DNA from: Staphylococcus schleiferi | GTDB taxonomy: Bacteria > Bacillota > Bacilli > Staphylococcales > Staphylococcaceae | Length of the DNA stretch: 64,000 nt | Direction of reading: 5' to 3' | NCBI RefSeq assembly: GCF_900458895.1 | Contig: NZ_LR962863.1 | Coordinates: forward strand, 1,054,001 to 1,118,000 | Shown: positions 1-8,146 of the stretch, one piece after another | How the letters are laid out: every line of letters begins with the position of its first letter | How positions within the stretch are numbered: position 1 is the stretch's first letter | Position numbers and translations under genes: made by a program | The notes under the pieces: model-generated | What the model saw: the letters and a program-made list of their open reading frames with translations, nothing else | Databases searched by the model: none | Told to the model about the DNA's origin: nothing

Positions 1-1
1 T

Positions 2-1453
2 TTAGTAGGAGGCGAAGCTTTTGCGATAGTTTCCGGGGAGAAAAATCCGTATCAATCTAAAGCTTTATCAATAATGGAGCCTAGTAGTACGCTATCCTAT
101 ACCTCAAAGCAATACAAAGAGAACTTAGAAGATTTTATACATTCAATAACAATTAGTGGTTATGAAAAATATGACGAACCAGAATACGCCCAAGCAGTAA
201 AAAAATATAAACAACGCTTTATGGCTGAAATGGAAGCTATGAATTTCTTTTTAAAAGAAGAAAAGCAGATAGAAAAAAGTAAAAAAGATCGTAAAGCTTT
301 AGCAAGCAGCACTTATGGTTTGACTTATCAACGATATATATCTATTTATAATGATTTAAAGAAAAATAAAAGCGATTTTGATCGTGAAATTGAGGACATA
401 GAAAATAAAAATAAAGATTTAAAGAGCTTTAATAGAAAAGATCAATATGATGCAAATATTAAAATAAACGAATTAGAGAATAAAATTTTAATGTTGGGAC
501 AAGCCTTTTCAAAGACTGAAGATGTACAAAGTTTGTATACAAGACTTGACTTGATAGTTGGTTATAAAACAAAAGAACGTGAATGGAGAAAACCAATAAA
601 TAAGAGGATGTTAGATCAAAAAGTTGAAGACTTAGAAACTATTATTGATGAATTTTTTGAAGAAATTGGTTTAGCTCGTCCCAAAGACATACCAGTATTA
701 ACTGAAACAAATAAAAATGATGAAAACTTAAAAAATAAACTTAGAGAAGATGCTAAAAAAGCTAAAGACGATGAAAGATTAAGACATCCAAGAGCGTTGA
801 AACAGAAAAATACTGATGTACAAGCTCAATCTAGCCAAACAAAAGCTGTACAACCATCATTTAATTTTATGGAAATTGAAGTGCCTCAAACAGTAAAGCC
901 ACAACCTCCAGTTTTTACTGAGACAACAGTACATACACCAATGGTTGCTGCGCCACAAATAAAACATGAAACAAAATTTGAAGTGATTCAAGGCCGTAAT
1001 TTTAAATCTTTAGCTACTGTTAACGGTGAAAAAATAAGTGATAAAGTGGAAGCACAAATGGACAATGCACAGGTAAAAACTGAAAAAGTAGCAGCACCAG
1101 TTTCACAACAAGAGAATTCAAAAACATCTCAATCTGAGGAGCCGAAACAAGCAACTGTTGAAACGGAAACTGTCACTGAAAGTCATGTAATTGACATTGA
1201 CGAATCTACTACTTTCCAAAAATCAGGCTACTTGTATGGTTTAAGTCAAAGTGATACGTCTGGTTACACAGATAGAGAAAAACGTGCAATTAAACGTAAT
1301 CATGTAAGAGAAGCGGAAGCGTTAGTAAATCAATATGTTGACACACATCGTTATCAAGACAGAATTGCTGCACAACAAAAAGTAAATACATTAAGTGAAG
1401 CACACCAAAATCGTTTTAATAAAATGATCAATAAAGCGTATAATGGTCAATAA
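2..1453 (+). CDS. vwb: von Willebrand factor-binding protein / coagulase, 5' partial
   Basis: Secreted coagulase of the vWbp family, which binds host prothrombin and activates it without proteolysis, and also binds von Willebrand factor. The reading frame is open to the window edge, so the true start lies upstream. The first residues are the end of a signal peptide (GGEAFA), followed at nt 26 by a mature N-terminus IVSGEKNPY. This fits the family, whose free Ile/Val-Val end inserts into prothrombin. Downstream, KKYKQRFMAEMEA, NKILMLGQAF and DLETIIDEFFEEIG match the helical D1-D2 domains. A Pro/Glu-rich linker follows (about mature residues 240-370), then the conserved C-terminus REKRAIKRNHVREAEALV to KVNTLSEAHQNRFNK. 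An ATG at nt 74 is internal and would delete the activating N-terminus. Coagulase (coa) is the alternative name, but the tail lacks coa fibrinogen repeats and matches vWbp. Confidence 0.88.
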   Translation, partial: LVGGEAFAIVSGEKNPYQSKALSIMEPSSTLSYTSKQYKENLEDFIHSITISGYEKYDEPEYAQAVKKYKQRFMAEMEAMNFFLKEEKQIEKSKKDRKALASSTYGLTYQRYISIYNDLKKNKSDFDREIEDIENKNKDLKSFNRKDQYDANIKINELENKILMLGQAFSKTEDVQSLYTRLDLIVGYKTKEREWRKPINKRMLDQKVEDLETIIDEFFEEIGLARPKDIPVLTETNKNDENLKNKLREDAKKAKDDERLRHPRALKQKNTDVQAQSSQTKAVQPSFNFMEIEVPQTVKPQPPVFTETTVHTPMVAAPQIKHETKFEVIQGRNFKSLATVNGEKISDKVEAQMDNAQVKTEKVAAPVSQQENSKTSQSEEPKQATVETETVTESHVIDIDESTTFQKSGYLYGLSQSDTSGYTDREKRAIKRNHVREAEALVNQYVDTHRYQDRIAAQQKVNTLSEAHQNRFNKMINKAYNGQ

Positions 1454-1475
1454 AATATAATATAAAATAATCAAG

Positions 1476-1520
1476 AAAACCCTTATTTTAAGTTGCAAAA
1501 CTAAAATAGGGGTTTAACTT
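1476..1520 (+). terminator. possible terminator after vwb
   Basis: An inverted repeat AAACCCTTATTTTA / TAAAATAGGGGTTT with a loop of about 11 nt lies 24 nt after the vwb stop. It is followed only by a weak T-rich stretch, so termination efficiency is uncertain. Confidence 0.45.
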
Positions 1521-1540
1521 ATTAAATTGTTAGAACATAA

Positions 1541-1596
1541 GTTAATAATTATTTAAAAAATGGTTAATACTAAAATTCCTAGTATCTCTATATAAT
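1541..1596 (+). promoter_or_regulatory. SaeR-like direct repeats and promoter of the exotoxin gene
   Basis: GTTAA (1541-1545), TTTAA (1552-1556) and GTTAA (1563-1567) are spaced exactly 11 bp apart. Each adjacent pair therefore fits the staphylococcal SaeR consensus GTTAA-N6-GTTAA, with one mismatch in the middle copy. The repeats end just before a weak -35 region (about 1568-1573), and a perfect TATAAT sits at 1591-1596. SaeR is known to activate ssl genes in S. aureus from sites next to the -35. That it does so here is inference. Confidence 0.6.
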
Positions 1597-1652
1597 TAAA
1601 AAGTCTTAAATGACACACTTTAGATGACAGCATACGAAGGAGAAGAAACATC

Positions 1653-2351
1653 ATGAAAAAATCCACAATTATAAAAGTCAGCTTGGCTGTAGGTATCTTA
1701 ACAACAGGTGTTGGTATACAAAGTCATGCGGCAACATTCGCTAGTGATGGGAGTATTCAAATCAATAAAGAAGCACAAGATTTAAAATCATATTATTCTC
1801 AACCAGGTTTTGAATATTACAATGTTTCAGGTTATACAACTAATAAAAAATTAGAAGTTATAACGCCACAAAGTGTACTTTTAACAATTACATTAGACGG
1901 TAATGATATTAAAAAATATCAAGATGAAGAGAAACAATATAAGGGCTTAGATGTTTTTGTTGTGCAAGAGGGTACTGATAAAAGTGCTGAAATTAAATCT
2001 ATAGGAGGTATTACTGAGACTAACCAAAAAGTATATCGTGATTATGTAAAAAGACCTAATATTGTTGTAAATCAAAAAAATAGTGATTTTATTTCTTCAT
2101 CAAACATCAATGATTTTTCTATAAATAAAGAAGAAGTGTCTTTAAAAGAATTAGACTTTAAACTTCGTAAAAAGCTTATTGATAATTACGGCCTATATGA
2201 AAATGGCTTAAATGACGGTAAAATTGTCATAAAATTAGGCGATGATGATAAAGACAAAATGACTATAGAGTTAAACAAAAAATTACAACAACACCGTATG
2301 AGCGACACGGTAGATGTAAGAAAAATCCAACAAATTACTATAGATCTATAA
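1653..2351 (+). CDS. staphylococcal superantigen-like (SSL) exotoxin
   Basis: Secreted 232-aa protein with a signal peptide (KKSTIIKVSLAVGILTTG, cleavage after about QSHA). An OB-fold N-terminal half is followed by a beta-grasp domain. Residues about 156-180 fit the staphylococcal/streptococcal toxin signature K-x2-hydrophobic-x4-L-D-x3-R-x2-L-x5-L-Y exactly (KEEVSLKELDFKLRKKL then IDNYGLY). The C-terminus DKMTIELNKKLQQHRM and IQQITIDL is typical of SSLs. SSLs lack classical superantigen activity and block complement, immunoglobulin or neutrophil receptors; the ligand cannot be predicted here. The RBS GAAGGAG precedes the ATG. It lies directly downstream of vwb but has its own SaeR-like promoter and a strong terminator. 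A true superantigen is less likely given the short length. Confidence 0.85.
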   Translation: MKKSTIIKVSLAVGILTTGVGIQSHAATFASDGSIQINKEAQDLKSYYSQPGFEYYNVSGYTTNKKLEVITPQSVLLTITLDGNDIKKYQDEEKQYKGLDVFVVQEGTDKSAEIKSIGGITETNQKVYRDYVKRPNIVVNQKNSDFISSSNINDFSINKEEVSLKELDFKLRKKLIDNYGLYENGLNDGKIVIKLGDDDKDKMTIELNKKLQQHRMSDTVDVRKIQQITIDL

Positions 2352-2380
2352 AACTTAATAGTTCTATTACATATAGATGA

Positions 2381-2430
2381 AAAAGAAGAGGCAAAGCAAC
2401 ATTTATTTTGCCTCTTCTTTTTGCTTTTTT
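2381..2430 (+). terminator. intrinsic terminator of the SSL gene
   Basis: A 15-bp perfect stem AAAAGAAGAGGCAAA / TTTGCCTCTTCTTTT with an 11-nt loop, followed by a T-rich run. It closes the exotoxin transcription unit before sadA. Confidence 0.85.
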
Positions 2431-2577
2431 ACGACTGGCTCTTTAAGATTTTTAGTGTTATATTACCCATTGAAGTAGATTTCTATAGGAATGTTATGAA
2501 TTAACACATTTTTTATATTGTATCGTTATTTTCATAATTAGTGATTAACTTTTATGGATGAACTTGGGGGGATTTAT

Positions 2578-3999
2578 ATGAATGATGAACAAAATCAAAT
2601 GCATAAAATTCAAGAGGAAGAAATTTTAAAGTTAACCAATCAATTTGTGAATAAGATTTTCAAGCATTATAATCAAGGCGATTTTAATGCGAAAAGAGGG
2701 TTTTTGAATCGCCAAGAGATTCGTAAACCTTTTAATTTATCCTCGATTCAATCTCAAGGCCGACCAATCGAAGAAGTTATGAAAGAAGAAATCGATGCAT
2801 TAGAGTTGGATGCGAATTTAAGACACCCTAGATATTATGGTTTTATCCCGGGACCAGCTGAGTATGTATCGTGGTTAGGAGATATGATTGCGACATCTTA
2901 TAATTCTCACGTGGGTGGTTGGCATTTAGCGCCTGGGGCAAGTGCAATGGAAAAAGAGGTAATTCATTGGGCGATTCAGCAAGTAGGTTTAAAAGGTGAG
3001 CATGCGGGAGGCATTCTTGAATCAGGTGGAACGATGGCTGGTTTTACAGCACTGGCTGCCGCAAGAGATGCTAAAGTTTCCGTTAATGATATTTCTAAAG
3101 CGACTGTATATATGACGCGACAAACACATACTGCCAATCATAAGGCATTACATTTATTAGGGATACCCAAAGAAAATTGGCGTTACGTTGATACAGAGAG
3201 TTTTCAGATGCAAAGTGACGATTTAGAACGACAAATACAGGCTGATCAAGAAAAAGGTTTAATCCCGATTATTGTCATTGGAACATGTGGAACGACCAAT
3301 ACAGGTGCTATAGATCCGTTAGATCAAATCGCCAGAATTTGCGAAAAATATCAATTGTGGTTTCATGTTGATGGTGCATATGGTGCATCAGTCGTGCTTT
3401 CAAATCAACGTCATTTAGCGAAAGGCATTGAAAAAGCAGATTCGATTGTATGGGATGGACATAAGTGGTTATACCAAATCTATGGTATTGCGTTTTGTCT
3501 TGTAAAAGATATCCGATATTTGCTAAATACATATCGTGCTGGAGGAGAATATCTACAAGACGTAGAGTCAACAACAGATAAACCGGATTGGTGGGATATG
3601 GGGCCTGAGTTAACAAGACCTGCACGGGGACCTCGATTGTGGATGACATTGCAAACGTTTGGAACTGAAAAAATATCCGCAATGATCAACCAATCTATGA
3701 AATATGCAGAATGGTTTGAAGCACAAGTGAAACAATCTAAACGTTTAGAACTTGTAACAGCCGCGAGTCTTGGCATTGTTACATTTAAAGTAAAAGCTGA
3801 ACAACGAGAGGAATCTGAGAGAAAAAATATATTGTTGTCAGAAACGCTAAGAAAATACAATATTGCAGGTATATTTACGACAATGTTAAATGATGAGAAT
3901 GTTTTAAGAATCTGTACAATTAGTCCAGAAGAAAGTTTAGAAGATTTTAAAGACATGTATCAAAGTATTGAAAACACAATGGATAAATTAGGAATGTAG
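2578..3999 (+). CDS. sadA: PLP-dependent aromatic L-amino acid decarboxylase, SadA-like
   Basis: Group II pyridoxal-phosphate decarboxylase of 473 aa. The PLP-binding lysine is in DGHKW (about residue 296), with the cofactor-binding FHVDGAYGAS segment before it and the N-terminal HPRYYGFIPGP substrate motif at about residue 80. SadA enzymes of S. pseudintermedius and some other staphylococci decarboxylate Phe, Tyr and Trp to trace amines, and reportedly also 5-HTP and L-DOPA, to products that act on host receptors. I assign this by family and genus, not by alignment. A start 24 nt upstream (2554) exists, but GGGGGG at 2566-2571 is correctly spaced only for the ATG at 2578. The gene stands alone, without an adjacent amine antiporter. 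A glutamate or tyrosine decarboxylase of the same fold is the main alternative. Confidence 0.72.
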   Translation: MNDEQNQMHKIQEEEILKLTNQFVNKIFKHYNQGDFNAKRGFLNRQEIRKPFNLSSIQSQGRPIEEVMKEEIDALELDANLRHPRYYGFIPGPAEYVSWLGDMIATSYNSHVGGWHLAPGASAMEKEVIHWAIQQVGLKGEHAGGILESGGTMAGFTALAAARDAKVSVNDISKATVYMTRQTHTANHKALHLLGIPKENWRYVDTESFQMQSDDLERQIQADQEKGLIPIIVIGTCGTTNTGAIDPLDQIARICEKYQLWFHVDGAYGASVVLSNQRHLAKGIEKADSIVWDGHKWLYQIYGIAFCLVKDIRYLLNTYRAGGEYLQDVESTTDKPDWWDMGPELTRPARGPRLWMTLQTFGTEKISAMINQSMKYAEWFEAQVKQSKRLELVTAASLGIVTFKVKAEQREESERKNILLSETLRKYNIAGIFTTMLNDENVLRICTISPEESLEDFKDMYQSIENTMDKLGM

Positions 4000-4241
4000 C
4001 AAAGTAAAACTGATAAGCTTTACTGTTAAAGATTAAAAATGCGAAATATATGCTGAATTTTTATTTCTAAATTAATTCTTAAAAATATAACACGAACCAA
4101 ATAAACACACCTTAAATTATTGCAAATATAAACTTTTTATTAACTATTTCAAATAATATTGTCTTTCGAATCATCACGTTATACAATTGCGCTTAGTGTA
4201 ATCGGAAATATTGCGCAAAAAGAACGAGATGGAGAGAAAAA

Positions 4242-7172
4242 GTGAATAATCAACAAAAATTTGGAATTAGAAAATATAAATTTGGGGCAGCATCAATATT
4301 ATTAGGGACAATGTTTATCGTTGGTATTGGTCAAGATAATGAAGCAGAGGCATCAGAAGAAACGAAGCCCGCTGTAGCAGTTGAAACTGGGAAGTCAACT
4401 GCAGAATCAACACCACAATCCACTGACGCAAATAAAGCAACTGAGAATAACGAACTAGCGCAATTCGCTCTTCAAAGTGAGGAAAATGGAGACTCAACAA
4501 AAGAAGAAGTCATACCTCAAGCTGTTTCAGCACAGCCAGTTGAAACTAAAAATGAAGAAGCAGTAACATTAAGTAATAAAAAGAAAGAAAATGTCCAAGC
4601 TGAATCGCAAAAGTCACAAGTCGCACCTGTCAAAAATGAAGAAAAAATAGAAGCACAAGCAAATCCAGAGCTGTTAACTGACAACAAGCAAGAGGCAGAT
4701 CAAAGTAAAGTAGCAAAAAACATTTCAACAGAACTTCAAAATGTGAAAATTGATTTAACAAATGTTAATAGCGCACAAGCTATCAATCCACAAAAAGCGG
4801 AAAGATTAAACTTAAAATTAAATGCGAAATTACCTGAAAATACAAGAAGTGGAGATTTCTTCGAAGTAGAACTGTCAGATAACATTAACACAAATGGTAT
4901 ATCTGTTGATAAAAAAGCAGCAAATATTTTATTAGAAGGTCAATCTGACGTATTAGCACAAAGTGAAGTAGCAGGTAATAAGATTAAATATACGTTTACT
5001 GACATTGTAAATAATAAATCAAATGTGAATGTTAACCTTGAGTTGCCTTTATTTATTGATACAAGTAAAGTTTTAAATAATGGAAACATCAATGTAAAAG
5101 CAGAAGTTGGAAGCCTTAAATCCGAGAAAAACTTGGCTGTAAATTATTTAAACCCAGTCACAGCTACAAATATTTCTAGCTTAAAAGGTGCTTTTATTAC
5201 TTTAGATAAAGCCAATCATAAATTTAAACATATCACATACATTAATCCTCTTTCAAAATCATACAATTTACAAAAAGTCACTTTCATAAATGATAAAAAT
5301 AGTGGGATTGATTTTGGTAAACAAAGCTTGAAAATATATGAAATAACTAATGGCTCAAAACCAAATCAAAGTATGCATAATCATCTTGAATCATTGAATA
5401 ATGTAACTTCAAATTTCAAAATTGCTTCAAATCAGGATCGATTAGAAATCATACCACTTACAGATAGCAGAGTGGAAAGACCTTTAATTGCCGTTTTAGA
5501 AGGAGAATTTGATGGCAACCGAGATATCAGTTTAAAAGTGACGCAAAATTCAATTGAAAATTATCGATACAATAATAGATATCCTGTAACTTTAAACTGG
5601 ATTGATGGCATTCAACTTCATTCTGGTAAAGGTCATGGAAATGGTGAAAATATCCCTGTTCCACCTGTAGCACCTGTACCACCACAACCTGAAATCATCA
5701 TAGAAGGCGGAAATGTGATTAATACAGTTGAAGATTCTATTCCAAACGATGTTATTCACGGTAAGAATACAGGTGTGGATACTGAAACTGAAGAACATGG
5801 TGATTTAATCTACCTTGAATCAGAACTTCCAAAAGAAATCGAACGTGGGCAACAGATCGGCATTCTGTCATTTGAAGAAGATACAGTTGAACCAACCTAT
5901 ACAATTGGAGATTTTGTATGGGAAGATGGCGACCACAATGGTGTACAAAATGAAGGTGAAAAAGGGTTAGCGAATGTCACGGTAACATTGAAAAATGAAC
6001 AAGGCGAAGTCGTGGCAGAAACACAAAGTGATGCGCAAGGTCACTACCAGTTCACGAATGTTAAAAAAGGTAAATACGAAGTGGTATTTACAACGCCAGA
6101 AGGCTACGAAGCAACAAGTAAACATACAACAGCGAATACAGAAAAAGATTCTGATGGTTTAGTGGCGAAGATAGAAGTAACTCAAGACGATAACAGTATC
6201 GATGCAGGGTTCTTCCCATTGAAGAACTGGAACCCAGAGGAGCCAACCTACACAATTGGAGATTTTGTATGGGAAGATGGCGACCACAATGGTGTACAAA
6301 ATGAAGGTGAAAAAGAATTAGCGAATGTCACGGTAACATTGAAAAATGAACAAGGTGAAGTCGTGGCAGAAACGCAAAGTGATGCGCAAGGTCACTACCA
6401 GTTCACGAATGTTAAAAAAGGTAAATACGAAGTGGTATTTACAACGCCAGAAGGATACGAAGCAACAAGTAAACATACAACAGCGAATACAGAAAAAGAT
6501 TCTGATGGTTTAGTGGCGAAAATCGAGGTAACGAAAGACGATAACAGTATCGATGCAGGGTTCTTCCCATTGAAGAACTGGAATCCTGAACCACCAATGC
6601 CAGAACAACCAGCACCAGAACAACCGACACCACCGATGCCGGAACAACCAACACCAGAAGAACCGGCACCACCAATGCCAGAACAACCAACACCAGAAGA
6701 ACCGACACCGCCAATGCCGGAACAGCCAACACCAGAGGAGCCGACACCACCGATGCCAGAACAACCAACACCGGAGGAACCGACACCACCGATGCCAGAA
6801 CAACCAACACCAGAGGAACCGACACCACCAATGCCAGAACAACCAACACCAGAAGAACCGACACCACCGATGCCGGAACAACCAACACCAGAGAAACCGA
6901 CACCACCAACAGCGGAACAACCGACACCAGAGCAACCAACACCACCAATGGTACAAACGCCAGCGGATCAACAACAAGGTAAAGGTCAGATGAAATCATC
7001 AACGAACAAGAAAAAACAATCAATGTCTAAAGGTGAGCACCAGACTGAAAAACAATTGCCAAATACAGGAGCATCTAACACATCACAAGCTAGCTGGTTA
7101 ATGGGTACATTATTGCTTACATTAGGTACGGTGATGATAGGTCGAAAACGTAAAAAAGATAAAACAATTTAA
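4242..7172 (+). CDS. YSIRK/LPXTG surface adhesin with two SdrD-type B repeats
   Basis: Cell-wall-anchored MSCRAMM-like protein, 976 aa, GTG start with RBS GGAGAG. A YSIRK-type signal peptide (FGIRKYKFGAAS, cleavage about residue 37) precedes a low-complexity stretch and a ligand-binding A region to about residue 530. KYTFTDIV (about residue 248) matches the TYTFTDYV latch motif of fibrinogen-type adhesins. Two nearly identical 117-residue SdrD_B modules begin at residues 551 and 668 (each with GDFVWEDGDHNGVQN, a calcium-binding-like loop, and DNSIDAGFF). Nine 13-residue Pro-rich units span about residues 785-901. The C-terminus has the sortase motif LPNTG (939-943), a hydrophobic span and RKRKK. 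The layout resembles the Sdr/Clf and Sps families; I cannot name the orthologue. It is monocistronic, with a terminator after it. Fibrinogen or keratin binding is plausible but unproven. Confidence 0.88.
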   Translation: MNNQQKFGIRKYKFGAASILLGTMFIVGIGQDNEAEASEETKPAVAVETGKSTAESTPQSTDANKATENNELAQFALQSEENGDSTKEEVIPQAVSAQPVETKNEEAVTLSNKKKENVQAESQKSQVAPVKNEEKIEAQANPELLTDNKQEADQSKVAKNISTELQNVKIDLTNVNSAQAINPQKAERLNLKLNAKLPENTRSGDFFEVELSDNINTNGISVDKKAANILLEGQSDVLAQSEVAGNKIKYTFTDIVNNKSNVNVNLELPLFIDTSKVLNNGNINVKAEVGSLKSEKNLAVNYLNPVTATNISSLKGAFITLDKANHKFKHITYINPLSKSYNLQKVTFINDKNSGIDFGKQSLKIYEITNGSKPNQSMHNHLESLNNVTSNFKIASNQDRLEIIPLTDSRVERPLIAVLEGEFDGNRDISLKVTQNSIENYRYNNRYPVTLNWIDGIQLHSGKGHGNGENIPVPPVAPVPPQPEIIIEGGNVINTVEDSIPNDVIHGKNTGVDTETEEHGDLIYLESELPKEIERGQQIGILSFEEDTVEPTYTIGDFVWEDGDHNGVQNEGEKGLANVTVTLKNEQGEVVAETQSDAQGHYQFTNVKKGKYEVVFTTPEGYEATSKHTTANTEKDSDGLVAKIEVTQDDNSIDAGFFPLKNWNPEEPTYTIGDFVWEDGDHNGVQNEGEKELANVTVTLKNEQGEVVAETQSDAQGHYQFTNVKKGKYEVVFTTPEGYEATSKHTTANTEKDSDGLVAKIEVTKDDNSIDAGFFPLKNWNPEPPMPEQPAPEQPTPPMPEQPTPEEPAPPMPEQPTPEEPTPPMPEQPTPEEPTPPMPEQPTPEEPTPPMPEQPTPEEPTPPMPEQPTPEEPTPPMPEQPTPEKPTPPTAEQPTPEQPTPPMVQTPADQQQGKGQMKSSTNKKKQSMSKGEHQTEKQLPNTGASNTSQASWLMGTLLLTLGTVMIGRKRKKDKTI
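5892..6581 (+). repeat. two near-identical 351-bp B-repeat units in the adhesin gene
   Basis: Unit 1 (5892-6242) and unit 2 (from 6243) differ at only a handful of positions over about 340 bp, including mostly silent changes. This suggests recent duplication or gene conversion. The period of 351 bp equals 117 codons, so copy-number change keeps the frame. Confidence 0.85.
6594..6944 (+). repeat. nine 39-bp Pro-rich repeats (wall-spanning region)
   Basis: Nine in-frame 39-bp units encode variants of PMPEQPTPEEPTP, with the outer units diverged (AP/EQ at the start, EK and TA near the end). Such tracts span peptidoglycan in surface proteins and vary in number between strains. Confidence 0.85.
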
Positions 7173-7214
7173 TTAAAGACGAAATATCAATAAAACTCGT
7201 TTAATAAAAGATAG

Positions 7215-7260
7215 AATCCGAGGTCTTCATTCATCTGTTTGAAAACCTCGGATTTTATTA
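7215..7260 (+). terminator. bidirectional terminator between adhesin and small membrane gene
   Basis: Stem AATCCGAGGT / ACCTCGGATT with a 20-nt loop. T-rich on the plus side and A-rich on the other, so it can end both convergent genes. It also covers the region just past the stop of the minus-strand gene. Confidence 0.8.
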
Positions 7261-7467
7261 TTTTGATTTATCTTTTTGCGTGTGGATAAAAGCACTATAG
7301 ACTGCAATAGAACAAAGTATGGTGAAAATAAGCATGCCAGACACTGCAAGAACACGAGCAATAGCGCTTTCTTTATAAATAACAACATAAAATCCTTGTA
7401 AATAAAGGTAAGCAAGTAATGGCAAGATCGAAATAAAAATCGCTAAATTAGGTTGATTTTGCTTCAT
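7258..7467 (-). CDS. small two-span membrane protein, unknown function
   Basis: 69-aa protein with two predicted hydrophobic spans (LAIFISILPLLAYLYLQGF and VLAVSGMLIFTILCSIAVY) and a charged tail HTQKDKSK. The start chosen is the ATG of MKQNQPN, because GGAGGT lies 7 nt upstream. A longer frame to 7557 has no RBS and would overlap the upstream gene. It lies 82 nt downstream of the DUF4870 gene on the same strand and is probably co-transcribed. I do not recognise a family beyond a conserved staphylococcal small membrane protein. Confidence 0.65.
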   Translation of the reverse strand: MKQNQPNLAIFISILPLLAYLYLQGFYVVIYKESAIARVLAVSGMLIFTILCSIAVYSAFIHTQKDKSK

Positions 7468-7549
7468 GTTTAAACCTCCAATAGGTAACGCGACTCGTTT
7501 ATAAAACGATACAACATTGTTCTTTAAATTGCATCTATTAAGCAACATG

Positions 7550-7867
7550 TTACTCATCTGTCACAAGTACTTTAACCCCGCAATATAAATTATAAATAAG
7601 ATAAAATACACTTCCTAAAGCTGTAAGAATACCCAGGATGAATAGAACGGCAGCTGCAGTATGGTTGTAAGATTGAGTTAAGCCAAAACAAATAACAGCA
7701 ATGAGGATTAAGATCCAAGGTAAAATGTGATAAAGTAGCGCCTTTTTAGCATGTGTGGAGACTGGTGGTCCCGCAGCAATCCATACGATAACTGGAAATA
7801 AAATAGGTGCGAAAAAAACACTAAAATAACTTAAAGAAGCCAGTAATTTTTCTGTAGGCGTAGTCAT
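7550..7867 (-). CDS. DUF4870 family membrane protein
   Basis: 105 aa with three hydrophobic spans. The pattern of N-terminal TEKLLASLSYFSVFFAPILFPVIVW, a HAKKALLYH motif after the first span, and paired C-terminal helices is typical of DUF4870 (YtxH/TM2-like small membrane proteins). GGAGGTGAAGCGT precedes the ATG of MTTPTEK; the 15-nt longer frame is not supported. Function unknown. It is divergent from menE across 279 bp and probably heads a two-gene unit with the 69-aa membrane protein. Confidence 0.75.
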   Translation of the reverse strand: MTTPTEKLLASLSYFSVFFAPILFPVIVWIAAGPPVSTHAKKALLYHILPWILILIAVICFGLTQSYNHTAAAVLFILGILTALGSVFYLIYNLYCGVKVLVTDE

Positions 7868-8146
7868 ACGCTTCACCTCCAATTGAGAAATAATTTACGC
7901 ATTAAAAATGGATCTATATTTACAAATCAGAGTGAATTTGTAGGGTTCTTCTTGATTTGTACGATAGTTTTAAAATTCCACTATTTAATTGCTTTAAAAC
8001 GTAATTGCCATTTTTTATAAAAATAATACGAATCCCCAATCTTATTTCTCGCTGCTTCATGAAAATAAATTTAGATTTATATCATGCATGTGCGTTCGAT
8101 TAAGACTATAATAGTATTATTAAGATTTATTCGGGGGGAGACGAAT

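Noticed and set aside
6439..7023. Long minus-strand open frames across the Pro-rich repeats
   Set aside because: They are shadows of the repeat codon pattern, lack an RBS and lie inside the adhesin gene.
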